This document shows positions 11,371 to 23,073 of a DNA stretch of 64,000 nucleotides, one piece after another. Numbering within the stretch: position 1 is the first letter of the stretch; each line of letters opens with the position of its first letter. Made by a program: the position numbers and the translations under genes. This DNA comes from Paracamarosporium sp. OC-R06-R3 (lineage: Eukaryota > Ascomycota > Dothideomycetes > Pleosporales > Didymosphaeriaceae). The notes under the pieces were generated by a model. It made no database searches, was not told where the DNA came from, and saw only the letters and a program-made list of their open reading frames with translations. Location of the stretch: the NCBI GenBank assembly GCA_019828545.1, contig JACVRA010000180.1:124001-188000 (forward strand), written 5' to 3'.

Positions 11371-12149
11371 AGACAGTCGGGTAGAATATTGCCGAGAGGC
11401 CTCGCTGCATATAGATTGGGTTTCAGTTACCCACATAGAGCACAGTATTCTGGCCGGCAATGGCAACGGCACTCAGGTGCCCTACTCAAAGCACATCTCG
11501 ATGGCGTGCACGCGTCTTGCTAGAGGGTTTTGCCATTACACGGCCCAGAAAGGAAGGTCGATAAGTGCTCTAGTACTCCATCTCTGCTAGCTATCGAGGT
11601 TCCGCAAATACGATATGCAGTCGAAGCTGGCGGCCGTCCTCCCGCGTCCGCGTAGAGGAACATGCAGCTGCCGTTCCGCCCCAGATCTTTCATCCCACTA
11701 CGCGCCTTCCTAATCCAGCTAGCTTGCTATCGTCTATCGTGCTTCTCCGCATGCAGGTCAAACATTTCCTAACATCATCATTTACATCGCGAAATGAATA
11801 CACGTGTAATGTGCTGGCTTGTCTATCGAGGTCACCTCTACCTTCTATTATGAGCTAGGAAGCCTTGTGGTACTGTTTCAGCATGGCTGGTACAGCGCAA
11901 CGTTCTGTATCACTTCCGAAGAAGTGTAGCGAGTACTTTACCCTCGTACCTGGCGGTTCCAGATGTCTGGCCTCTTATCGTTACGCTCGTCGTTCGTTGA
12001 TCGACCGTTTGTATCCTGGTAGACTATCCTAGCCGAGTCGAGATGCGGGCATGTGTCAGGGCACATATAAAGGCGAGACGCCCGCCTTTAATACTGACAG
12101 GACGGTTCGTCGTACCAACAAGTCATTGATTGCAGTGGCTACAATTACG
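11371..12149. other. Intergenic region with amidase promoter
   Basis: It contains the 3' region of the phosphorylase gene and the promoter of the amidase gene, including a TATA box at 12066. No further gene is visible. Confidence 0.5.
12066..12072 (+). promoter_or_regulatory. TATA box (TATAAAG) of the amidase gene
   Basis: TATAAAG lies downstream of the first in-frame ATG (12051) and 84 bp upstream of the next one (12150). If it is the working TATA box, the protein must start at 12150. Confidence 0.45.
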
Positions 12150-13891
12150 ATGATTTTGTTGGCGTACTACTGGAAGGTCTTTGTGGCCACTACGTTTGTT
12201 GCGCCCCTCGTATCTAGTCTGCCGTCTGGTGGTTATAAGTTTCCAAAGTTGCTTGATGCTACAGCGAGCGAGTTGTTGGCCGGGCTAGACAAGGGAGAAT
12301 TCTCAAGCGTGGATCTTGTCAATGTGAGTCGAAAAGAAAGGCGTGATCTCCAGTAGATGGGCTGACCGCACCAAGGCATATATCGCTCGAATCCTGGAAG
12401 TCAATGCTACGCTGCACATGGTCACAGAACTTAACCCAGATGCCTTGAAGATCGCCAAAGATCTTGATGATGAAAGAAAAGCTGGCAACTGTAGAGGGTC
12501 AGTTCTTCTCGCTAGCATAGACAGAGGGCTGACAAATTTGTAGCCCCCTCCACGGCTTACCCATCCTGATCAAAGGCAACATAGCTACGGATGACCTAAT
12601 GAACACCACTGCTGGCTCATATGCCCTTGTCGGTGCCAAAGTTCCGCGCGACGCCACTGTAGCAGCAAAGCTTCGCACAGCAGGCGCCATTATCCTCGGA
12701 AAGGCAAACCTCTCACAGTGGGCCAATTTTCGGTCTTCTAACAGCTCAAACGGTTGGTCTGCCTATGGTGGTCAGACATATGGCGCCTATTACCCCAAGC
12801 AAGACCCATCAGGCTCCTCATCCGGGTCAGGCGTCGCGAGTAGCTTAGGCTTAGCAGTCGCAAGTCTGGGATCAGAGACTGATGGATCGATCATCTCACC
12901 TAGCGATGCGAACAACCTCGTTGGTATTAAGCCAACCGTTGGATTGACCTCTCGTGCCCTCGTGATACCAATTTCAGAACACCAGGATACCATCGGCCCC
13001 ATGGCACGCACAGTCAAAGACGCTGCACTCGTCCTACAAGCCATTGCCGGGCCCGATCCAGCCGACAACTACACTTCCGCAATCCCCTTTAACGGTACGC
13101 TACCCGACTATGTGGCAGCGTGTAAACTTGATGCGCTCCAAGGGAAACGAATTGGTATTCCACGCAACTACATCGGTGCACGCACCCGCGCAACCGCACC
13201 CATTCTTGATGCCTTCGAGGCCGCGCTCGACGTGCTCAGGGATGCAGGAGCCATCATTGTAGACAACACAAACTACACGGCATTCGAGGAATGGGTACAA
13301 AGCAACGCCGAAACCATCGTCCTTGATTCCGACTTCGTTGCAAACCTCGCGAGCTACCTGAAACAGCTGACATATGATCCCACCGGCGTGAAAACCTTAG
13401 CTGACGTGAGGAACTTTACGCAATCATTCGGTCCTGAGGAGTTCCCCAGCCGCGACACAGCAACATGGGACGAATCTCTTTCGCTAAACTTCACAAATGC
13501 GTCGCCCGAGGCGTGGGCTGCATATCAGTATAACCAGTATCTCGGCGGCATAGGTGGAATTCTTGGTGCTCTCACAAATTACTCACTAGATGCTGTTGTC
13601 ACGCCTTCAAGTGTTTCACCCGGTATTTCAGCAATCATCGGCGCGCCAATTGTCTCTGTGCCGCTTGGGGCGTACCCTGCGAATACGACCGTTACTTATA
13701 ATCGGAGAGGAAACCTTGTTGATACGGCGCCGGGGATCCCATTTGGCATCAGTTTCTCGGGTGCTCTGTGGAGCGAGGAAAGTCTAGTCGGATTTGCGTA
13801 TGCTTTTGAGCAGAGGACGAAAGTCAGGAACAAGGTAAAGCCGTACTTAGCGCCGAAGACAGAGTTGGTGGATGTAGTTGGCGGGTATTAG
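12150..13891 (+). CDS. Amidase-signature enzyme, membrane-anchored or secreted
   Basis: Hydrolase of the amidase signature family, which cleaves amide bonds with a Ser-cis-Ser-Lys triad. Three exons: 12150-12323, 12376-12497 and 12544-13891, with introns of 52 and 46 nt. Splicing produces the family string VNAYIARILEVN and then GPLHGLPILIKGN. In this 547-residue form the catalytic Lys is residue 109, the cis-Ser lies in GSSSGSG (about 190-191) and the nucleophile is Ser214 in ETDGSI. The N-terminus is hydrophobic and works as a signal peptide or anchor, and many N-glycosylation sequons (NTT, NYT, NFT, NAS) fit secretion. The frame is also open from an ATG at 12051, adding 33 residues. Substrate unknown; family members act on small amides or peptides. 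Confidence 0.9.
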
Positions 13892-15091
13892 GTCGTACTG
13901 TGTGCATTTGTATCTTGATTCCTGGGGTATTGTAATGCCTGGCACAGTGTTACCCGGTATTTTCTTCTCTACGTCTTCGAGTATCACAATAATGGCTTTA
14001 CTTGTTTGTGGAGTGCACAATGGATGATAATGCTACGAACACGTCAAATGGTTATTGATCCAAGGGTGAACGCGAACGTCACCTCTCGTGCAGCGCTGCA
14101 TGCTTGGACAAAATTTAAAAGCTAGGCCGTCTATAAGTATTACATGGTATAACCAGATACAACAAACTTCTCGCTGTCTTACAAACAATACGTCCTCTTC
14201 ACACCGACTGAAATGGTAACCGTTCATAAGATTGTCATCCCAGGCACTTCCTACGCTGATATCGACATCACACACTGTCTGTTTCGCAAAGCATCGCCCA
14301 GAGAGCATTTAAACCCATGTGCGAGACAATGCTGGTGCCCTTTGAGCCTCATGAAACGCTGGGCAGGATATAATATGACAGCTGTCGAACTTCATACTGA
14401 AGAGGGGCGGTTTCCTAGGGGAAGTAGTATGCGAAAGCTCGAGGCTCGAGCGCACCCTTGCCTAAGTAGGGCTTGGTAACAGGTCGCTCGGCCGGAACGA
14501 GAAGGTTGCCAAAATACACGAAAGCATGACGAAAACATACGACATCTGACTAAAAAAGTAGATGGATGAGGTTGGTGAGGCTGTAAGGCGGTGGGAGTGG
14601 GTCCTGGTGATTACTTGTTGATGTTCGCATCGGAGTTGTGGCTCGCTTTAAGCGGACTTATCGATCCAAATCCATGGGTATACAAAACTCCGTCCAATCA
14701 AAGGCTCAAGTTGATCCGCTTATGCTCCACCTTCTATTCCCATAGAGGTTATTGACGCGCAACACCAATCCCACCTCTGCAACGGCGATGGCATATCTCC
14801 GTTCGCCTTTTGTACAAGGGTGTTCGGAAGCACGGTTCCTCCGCCTGCCCTCGTCAATGGCGTCGTTACATAGCGGTTATACGAGTTGGGGTTAGCGGCA
14901 GCCCCAATTCTATGCCAACCATCGCAACTCAGGCGGAACGCCCACGGATTGTACTCGGAGAATAAATGATGATTGAAGTATAAAGAGACGGGCGTCGAGG
15001 CTCAAACAAGTCTCTCATCACAACAATTCAACACAACTTCCCACCCAATACAACACACCTTACCTACCCCACAGAAAGCTTCGATATCAAA
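13892..15091. other. Intergenic, no supported gene
   Basis: 1.2 kb between the amidase stop and the next start. An 88-codon ATG-initiated frame at 14213-14479 shows no conserved features. The last 130 bp look like a 5' UTR with A/C-rich leader sequence typical of fungal genes. Confidence 0.45.
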
Positions 15092-16219
15092 ATGTCCAAC
15101 AACCGCGTCAACAAGGTCGCCATCGTCGGAGTACGTCTCTACTTTTACTTTCCTCTGTTTTCCAACCCAATCTCACTTCTCCCTCAATCTACTTAAACAG
15201 AATAGTCGTTAACCCAATTCAGGCCACCGGGCATGTGGGCTCCCATATTGTAGCCGAGCTGCTCAAGAACGGCCGCCACGAAATCACTGCCATTTCGCGC
15301 CAGGGCAGCAACGCTAAATTTCCCTCTGGCATCAAGGTCGCTTATGTCGACTACTCCAACGAGGAGTCTATCGTCGATGGTCTGCGTGGCCACGACTTTT
15401 TGATTATTAGTTTAAGCAGCACCGCACCACCTGAAATACATCCTGCTATCTGCAAAGCTTCTGTAAAGGCTGGCGTTCAGTGGATCATGCCTAATGCGTA
15501 CGGAATGGGTGAGTGGCAATTTCCAACATACTTACAGTATACGATAGATGGTAGAATACTAACTATGATCAGACATCAACAATGCGAAGTTCATGGAGGA
15601 GAACGTATATGGCCCGGTAGCTAAGAAGGCTATTGAAGACGTCAAAGCCGCCGGCGGAAACTACATTGTTCTCTCCTGCAGCTTCTGGTACGAATGGTCT
15701 TTAGCGAGTGGGAGCACCAATTTCTATGGCATCGACGCCAAAGAGAAGCAGGCCGTTTTATATGATGACGGCAACCAGAAGATCAACACGAGCACTCTCA
15801 AACAGTGTGGCCGCGCTGTTGCCGCCCTCCTCGACTTGCCTATTACGAAGGAGGGTGACAAGCCTGCCATTGAAGACTGGAAAAACGACGGTCTATACGT
15901 TTCCAGCTTCCTCGTAAGCCAGCGCGATATGCTGGACTCCATTCACAGGGCGCTTGGAGATTCAGACAGTGACTGGACCATCACGTATGAGCCTGCGGAA
16001 GAGCGAACAAACAAGGCGTTGCAAGAGATGTACAAGGGTAACCGTATAGGGTTCATTCAGGCGATGTACACCCATTTCTTCTTGAAGACCGGCCACGGTA
16101 ATTTTGAGGCGACGCACGGGCTAGCGAATGAGAGGCTGGGACTGCCGAAGGAGGATCTAGATGAGGTCACCAAGTGGGCCGTGGAGAAGCAGCTAAAGGA
16201 TGGATATGTGTACCAGTAA
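15092..16219 (+). CDS. NmrA/isoflavone-reductase-like NAD(P)-binding protein
   Basis: Atypical short-chain-dehydrogenase fold protein of the NmrA-like/isoflavone-reductase-like group (CipA-type in fungi), binding NAD(P)H in the cytosol. Three exons: 15092-15130, 15223-15508 and 15573-16219, with introns of 92 and 64 nt; the second has a clear ACTAAC branch site. Splicing creates the dinucleotide-binding motif VGATGHVGSH at residues 12-21. The protein is 323 residues, the usual size. It contains SLSSTAPPE after the fourth strand and AKKAIEDVKAAG after the likely active-site region. Members may be enzymes or redox sensors, and I cannot choose between these from the sequence. Confidence 0.87.
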
Positions 16220-17093
16220 GCTTGCAGCCTGTGGGTTGGGAGCGAAAATCGTGGGAGGAGATCACAGTCTTTATGAATAATGTACTAGAATAGCGAATCG
16301 CCTCTACTATCTGGATAGGTTTTCTCAAGATGTGCCATTAGGAACGTGCAAAGATACCGTGGAAGTGTACTAGCTGAATTTTGGACCCTAGTAGTTAGGT
16401 CATACTGCCGAATCAATCTATCTGACCTGACGAAAGGTGAGCTTTTTTCTTCATCAGGTTAGATTCTTAGCGGACAAGCGAATTCGATTCATAATCCCTG
16501 GGGTGATCTATTACCTTTCTATGACATAAGTCATGATAGGTGCCTGACAAGATATTGTAACAGGGTGTTTCCCAAACTTTTGATGTTTAAGAAGCGTCTT
16601 GTCAGTTTTTACTTCTTCACAGCACACTGCCACGTAACTACATGCGCACGGACACTTATAGAGTCGCAACTGCTGGTGCTGCTATTGCAGTGGAGGCGTA
16701 TGTACAGCCGCAATTTGGGGGTGATTATGGAATCTCGCTTTATGAACCCGGAGACGTAGAGCATCGAATTTTAGGTTGAACGTGACGTGGCGACCGCTCG
16801 ATTTAATGAAAGAGAAGGAGGAATATTTAGAGTGCACTGCCTTCAACGGCTGTACCTGTCACGTTTCTCTCCAGACAAGTTTCGATTTTTCAAGAACTTA
16901 GCATTTGCTTTGACTTGCAACTGCAAGTTACAGCGTTCAGGAAATTGGCTTTATATGATGTACTGTGATGTCCTTGTACAACATTCTTACATCCACATTC
17001 TGAAGGATATTTGCAGCAGTCTTAATAGTCTCGAAGTAGGAAAACTTCAATATTGATTGTAATTTGAAGGCCTATCGATTTTCATGGTACCAA
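16220..17093. other. Convergent intergenic region
   Basis: Holds the 3' ends of two convergent genes (NmrA-like and SET). AT-rich, with frames below 90 codons that I do not support. Confidence 0.45.
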
Positions 17094-17714
17094 TCAGTTC
17101 TCCTGTTCCACCCTTTCCTGAAGCATTTCCTCAATGTGTGGGCTTAACCAATACCGTCTTAGAACTGCTAGCGGCATATCCTTTGCACCAGCAATAGTCC
17201 CCTGGCACTCCTTTTCCCGGCAGCGGCAGTCAAACGGCTGTGCCATATCATACTCCGTACTCGGATAGAAGAAAGTGAGCTCGTCACCCGCCTTCAAGCC
17301 TTCTTTTAAATCTGGGTTGACACGAACCTCCCACCTCTGCATATCGAACACCAATGTCGGCCGACAAGAGTGGTTTATGTATACCAAATCGCAGTTCAAC
17401 TCGATATGTAAATCTCGCGAGGCCTGGACGGAAGTATAAGCGCATACCGCAGCTGTCGGATTAGATATTCGCGCGAATATAGCATTGGCGGGTAAGTCTA
17501 GGAGTGAGACTGAGCGTGCGGCGAAGTCGCCCTCTAGATGTTCGACGCGGAGTAGGCGAGTGAGGTCGGGCTTCACCCAGGGAGGTATAACGTCGCTCGG
17601 ACCCCTCGGGATGACGGAGGAGGGGCTTATGATGGGTTTCGCGGACGATTTGACTGTGGCAGTCTTGCCGTTTGTAGGAGGCGGCGCGCTGGTGGTAATG
17701 GCGGCGGGCGACAT
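17094..17714 (-). CDS. Small SET-domain protein
   Basis: Single-exon protein of 206 residues with the core of a SET domain, the fold of lysine methyltransferases using S-adenosylmethionine. Visible signs are the pseudoknot-forming INHSC motif (about residues 113-117, YINHSCRPTLVF), the following FFYPSTEYDM, where the catalytic Tyr region lies, and a post-SET-like cysteine group C-R-C-x4-C at about 162-169. The N-terminal 45 residues are Ser/Pro/Thr-rich and low-complexity. The first part of a normal SET domain (GxG motif) is weak, so the protein may be a divergent methyltransferase or an inactive relative. Histone versus non-histone substrate is unknown. Confidence 0.75.
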   Translation of the reverse strand: MSPAAITTSAPPPTNGKTATVKSSAKPIISPSSVIPRGPSDVIPPWVKPDLTRLLRVEHLEGDFAARSVSLLDLPANAIFARISNPTAAVCAYTSVQASRDLHIELNCDLVYINHSCRPTLVFDMQRWEVRVNPDLKEGLKAGDELTFFYPSTEYDMAQPFDCRCREKECQGTIAGAKDMPLAVLRRYWLSPHIEEMLQERVEQEN

Positions 17715-19313
17715 TGCAATATCGGTGGGAGGGTATTCCTGAGTCTACTCGATTGTCTACGGGGCCTGCTCTCCATTAATACTATGCTTTCTTGGACAAG
17801 CATCCGAAGGTAGGCTTGAGTGGGTCATTCGGGCTAAGCAACATGCGCTCGTTTGTGGAGAAGTTTAGCTCGTTCAGATGTTGGTCTCCATGTTGCCGAA
17901 GGCCACAATCCAGTCATGACGAGGCGGAGAAAGATGTGAGCATTCAAGCCGAGGCTCTTGGGTGTAAGTGGGCCTCATCGATGAACATATCCGACTAGCA
18001 GACACGCGTGAGCATCTCTTTGTCGTCCTAGGACACCAGAAGCCGCGGTAAGCGGAGACGCCTCGGCTGCGCTCGCTGATGGATCATGAATTCGCCAATC
18101 TGCCGTATGAGACTGCATTGTTGCGGTAGCACCTCGGACAAATATCAGGGCAATGAGGCGTTCGTCTATGGGCTTTGTCACCTGTTAGGAGGCGGCGTTG
18201 TTGCGTTGCGAGCTCGGCCTCGACGTGTTGAGATGTGATGACGTAATTAGCACGTGCTTAAGCTGCACACCATCAGCGAATTGCAAACTCATGCTTGTGC
18301 CTTGTCTGCCTCCAAAACATATTCGCAATTACTCCTACCTACGACACTCTCCGCAGTGGCATTATCCAAAAGTCTATTGAGGCTATGCTATTCCAGATGA
18401 ACAATGCGTCGTCTGCAATTCATCGCCAGCTGTACTCCTGCCCACTTTACTCTTGGCCCTTCCCACAACCGTTTTCTTGCCTTGCTTTGGCTCTGTTTTA
18501 GATATAGCAATATGCGTCTCAGGTTGATACCGCTAATGATAAGTCTCTAGACCTTTACTCCCATGCTACTGTGTCGATGTCCTTCTTATTCATAATGTCC
18601 ACGACGGCCGCAATGCGTTTCTTGGTGCCACTCAACTAGCCGATAGCGAGTCTTCAAGATGTGGAGGAATAAACGTGGCTCAATATGAATTGCCCCTTGT
18701 TCAATGATCTTTTTCAGCTCCACCCCCATAAGATCGTGCGGGACGGGTTTCTTGAACCATGGTTCAAGTATGGCGCAGTGTTCCCAGCAGACCCAAAAAC
18801 ATTTTCCATCATCACAACCCCATCTATCAGAGCCATTTCACGGTTGTATTTCCAGTAATCCCTGACGTAACCGCTCCTAGGGCATTGAGCTTGTTGGCCG
18901 ATCGATGTGTCAATTTTTAGCTCGACATTCAAGCTACACTGACAGTATCACGAAGATTTTGCCTGTCTGCTCAACATACGCCAATTGAGCTCACCTAAGG
19001 ACTAAGATCTGTCGCTGTTTGGGCCTGCCCACCGATAAGACGGTACTTAGATCTGAGGTTGGGCGGTTAAGACATCCAACGTTCGGTACCTATACATTAA
19101 GAGCATAATTCTACAGGTACCGAAACCACTAGAATTCCCGCATGTACCATGCTTCGATAATGAATTTTACCACCTGTATAAGTGACCATAGGCACTGTGG
19201 TTTGTCCTCTAGTTCTCTAGAATCAATTCATCATCCCTCATAACAACCTCTTCACCGCCTCAGCTGTACCTGTTGTGCACAGCGAACGTGCGGGCATTAA
19301 CTTCTCAGAAAGA
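17715..19313. other. Divergent intergenic region, 1.6 kb
   Basis: Lies between the SET gene and the MFS exporter, transcribed away from each other. No conserved gene is seen. A minus-strand frame at 18714-18932 has a faint retroelement-polyprotein look but is too short to call. Confidence 0.45.
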
Positions 19314-21239
19314 ATGGAGAACGGAACAGCTAGGGATAGCCCTCCACGTACACCAGCACCTAGCTTGCGTGTTTCGGACTCTTCGAAATCGGCATCGCCA
19401 AAGCCAAGTTGGGACCCAGACGTCGAGAACGCAGAAGCATGCATACCTACAACATGCGAAGCACGTGCAAGAACGCTCAGCCGTCCTACCCTACCCCTTT
19501 TTCCCTCGCAAACTCCCAGCCACAAATGGAGACGCGAGAGGGGGTTTTGGCGCTCCTTTTTCGCCATCTGCGTTCCGCTCCTACTATCCGCTCTTGAGGG
19601 GAGCGTCACCAACACCGCACTACCAACAATATCGGATGCGCTTAATCTCGGGACGCAATTCTCGTGGGTCGCTACAGCATTTCTGCTCGCCAGCACGATT
19701 TTGCAGCCGTTGTACGGCCAGCTAGGAGACATGTGGGGACGCAAATACCCTATGATGATAGCTGTGGCCGTTTTCGCAATAGGCAGTGCCATCTGCGGCG
19801 GCGCAAATTCAGGTGCAGTCCTAATCTTTGGTCGCATTGTACAGGGTCTTGGGACTGGCGGCATCGATCTCTTCGCTGAAATGATACTCTGTGACATTAT
19901 CCCGCTCCGAAGGCGAGGTCCCTACTTGGCTATCAAGCACGCTGTCTTTGCTGTCGGAACAACCTTGGGACCGCTTCTAGGAGGAGTCTTTGCTGAGCAT
20001 GGCTGGCGCTGGTGCTTCCTCATCAACATTCCAGTGTGCGCTATCTCCATGGTCATCATGTACTTCTGGCTACATGTAGGTGGCGGGCTCAAGATCAAGA
20101 ACATGAAGTTTAAGGAAGAGGTGAAGAAGGTTGACATCTGGGGCACCGCACTGCTCACCGCATCTGTCATCATGTTACTTGTCACTCTCAGTACGGGCGG
20201 TGCCTCCCATCCTTGGGATCACCCTGCCATCGTCATTCCGCTCCTCTTCAGCGTTGCAGGCTTTACTGGGTTTGCGCTATTCCAACGCTCGAAATACTGC
20301 GCCCACCCTGTCATGCCGAAAGAAGTCTTCTCGAACCGCACCACGAACATTGCCTTCGCTCTGACTACCATCCACGGCTTCATAACCTACGGCTTCCAAT
20401 TCTTCCTCCCTCCCTTTTTCCAGGCCGTCAAGGGTTCCACACCCACAAAGTCCGGTCTCCAAGTTCTCCCAACAACCCTTGTCATTGTCGTCCTTGCAGC
20501 CGTAGGTGGTCCCCTCCTCACCCGCTGGGGAAGATACAAGCCCATTCACATCACCGGGTTCGGTTGCATGGCACTTGGCCTGGGTCTCTGCATCATGCTC
20601 CAGAAGAACACGCCCGTACCAGCATGGCTCATGTTCCAGCTAGTCGTCGCTAGCGGCTCCGGAATCGTGATCTCGAGCATGCTTCCCGCTGTCCAAGTCA
20701 AGCTACCAGACACAACGACAGGACAGTCCTCCGGCTCATGGGCGTTCCTCCGGGGCACCGGATCGCTCTTCGGCGTCGCGATTCCAGGCGCGGTGTTCAA
20801 CGTACGCTTCACCTCGTTGCTGCCGACTATCAGCTCCACCTCAGCGCAAGCACAGCTTGAGAAGGGCCAAGCGTACCAGCGAGCTACGTCCAGCTTCGTC
20901 AGAAAATTTGAGCCCGCCGTGCAGGCTGAGATTGTAAACAGCTTCACGGAGAGCTTGAAATGTGTTTGGGTCTTGTATACCGTGGTGGCGGGGATAGGCT
21001 TCGTGATGGCGTGGTTCGAAACGGAGCATGAAATGCGGAAGACGCTGAATAGTGCGTATGGGCTGAAGACTCCGAAGAGCGCGGGGCAGACACCTGCGGC
21101 AACGGCGCCGGGGAGCCCGGCAGTGGAGCCCGTTCTGGAGAAGGACGTGGAGGATGTGGAGATGGGAGTTGAGGGTGTATACGTGGAGACGCGGATGGAG
21201 GTGCGGTCCCAGAATGAGGGAGTAGCTGTACCGAGCTAG
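19314..21239 (+). CDS. MFS drug:H+ antiporter, DHA2-like (14 TM)
   Basis: Plasma-membrane exporter of the major facilitator superfamily, DHA2-type, which moves toxic compounds or secondary metabolites out in exchange for protons. Intron-free, 641 residues from the ATG at 19314. The frame is open further upstream, but only through a non-ATG start. The order fits DHA2: a cytosolic Ser/Pro-rich N-terminus of about 80 residues, TM1 with LEGSVTNTALPTI, motif A-like GQLGDMWGRKY, GRIVQGLGTGG (motif B), LGPLLGGVFAEHGWRWCFLINIP (motif C), then further TM segments and a charged C-tail. No biosynthetic gene cluster adjoins it, so the substrate remains open. Confidence 0.9.
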   Translation: MENGTARDSPPRTPAPSLRVSDSSKSASPKPSWDPDVENAEACIPTTCEARARTLSRPTLPLFPSQTPSHKWRRERGFWRSFFAICVPLLLSALEGSVTNTALPTISDALNLGTQFSWVATAFLLASTILQPLYGQLGDMWGRKYPMMIAVAVFAIGSAICGGANSGAVLIFGRIVQGLGTGGIDLFAEMILCDIIPLRRRGPYLAIKHAVFAVGTTLGPLLGGVFAEHGWRWCFLINIPVCAISMVIMYFWLHVGGGLKIKNMKFKEEVKKVDIWGTALLTASVIMLLVTLSTGGASHPWDHPAIVIPLLFSVAGFTGFALFQRSKYCAHPVMPKEVFSNRTTNIAFALTTIHGFITYGFQFFLPPFFQAVKGSTPTKSGLQVLPTTLVIVVLAAVGGPLLTRWGRYKPIHITGFGCMALGLGLCIMLQKNTPVPAWLMFQLVVASGSGIVISSMLPAVQVKLPDTTTGQSSGSWAFLRGTGSLFGVAIPGAVFNVRFTSLLPTISSTSAQAQLEKGQAYQRATSSFVRKFEPAVQAEIVNSFTESLKCVWVLYTVVAGIGFVMAWFETEHEMRKTLNSAYGLKTPKSAGQTPAATAPGSPAVEPVLEKDVEDVEMGVEGVYVETRMEVRSQNEGVAVPS

Positions 21240-21646
21240 GAACGTGACGGATGGATCTTTGTAAGGTGTTTAGATTGCTTTGGCACTATGCTGGTGATTG
21301 TTTTATAGACTAGACTTTTCTGTGCGACGTGCCTTGGTTGTGTAGGCATGGTAGATTTGGGAAGTCGAAAAGCTTGTCGCGCCTGCTGAACCGTAAGCTC
21401 AAATAAAAAGTTTTTTTTTTTGATAACTTGCCGCATTCGTTTTGGTTATTCGAAGACACTTAGGATGGAGGATGACTGGCGCTAAACACGTGTCGTTATT
21501 ATATATGGATGTCGCAGTTGCGCGCATAGTGGAAGGCCACTAATATTTGGTATTGCAATTTATTTCAATTAAATTTCTTCGGTGTATCCAAACATAGATC
21601 TATATGCGGCTGTCTATGCGGCTGTGCGTGAAGAAGGCGATCAAAT
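21240..21646. other. Convergent 3' intergenic region
   Basis: 407 bp between the convergent MFS and flavin oxidoreductase genes. It contains a T-run at about 21411-21421 and AT-rich sequence suited to 3' ends. No gene. Confidence 0.5.

Positions 21647-23073
<1,427 letters not shown>

Noticed and set aside
14213..14479. 88-codon ATG-initiated frame
   Set aside because: No conserved features, and similar frames occur on the opposite strand. Only a weak TATAAG precedes it.
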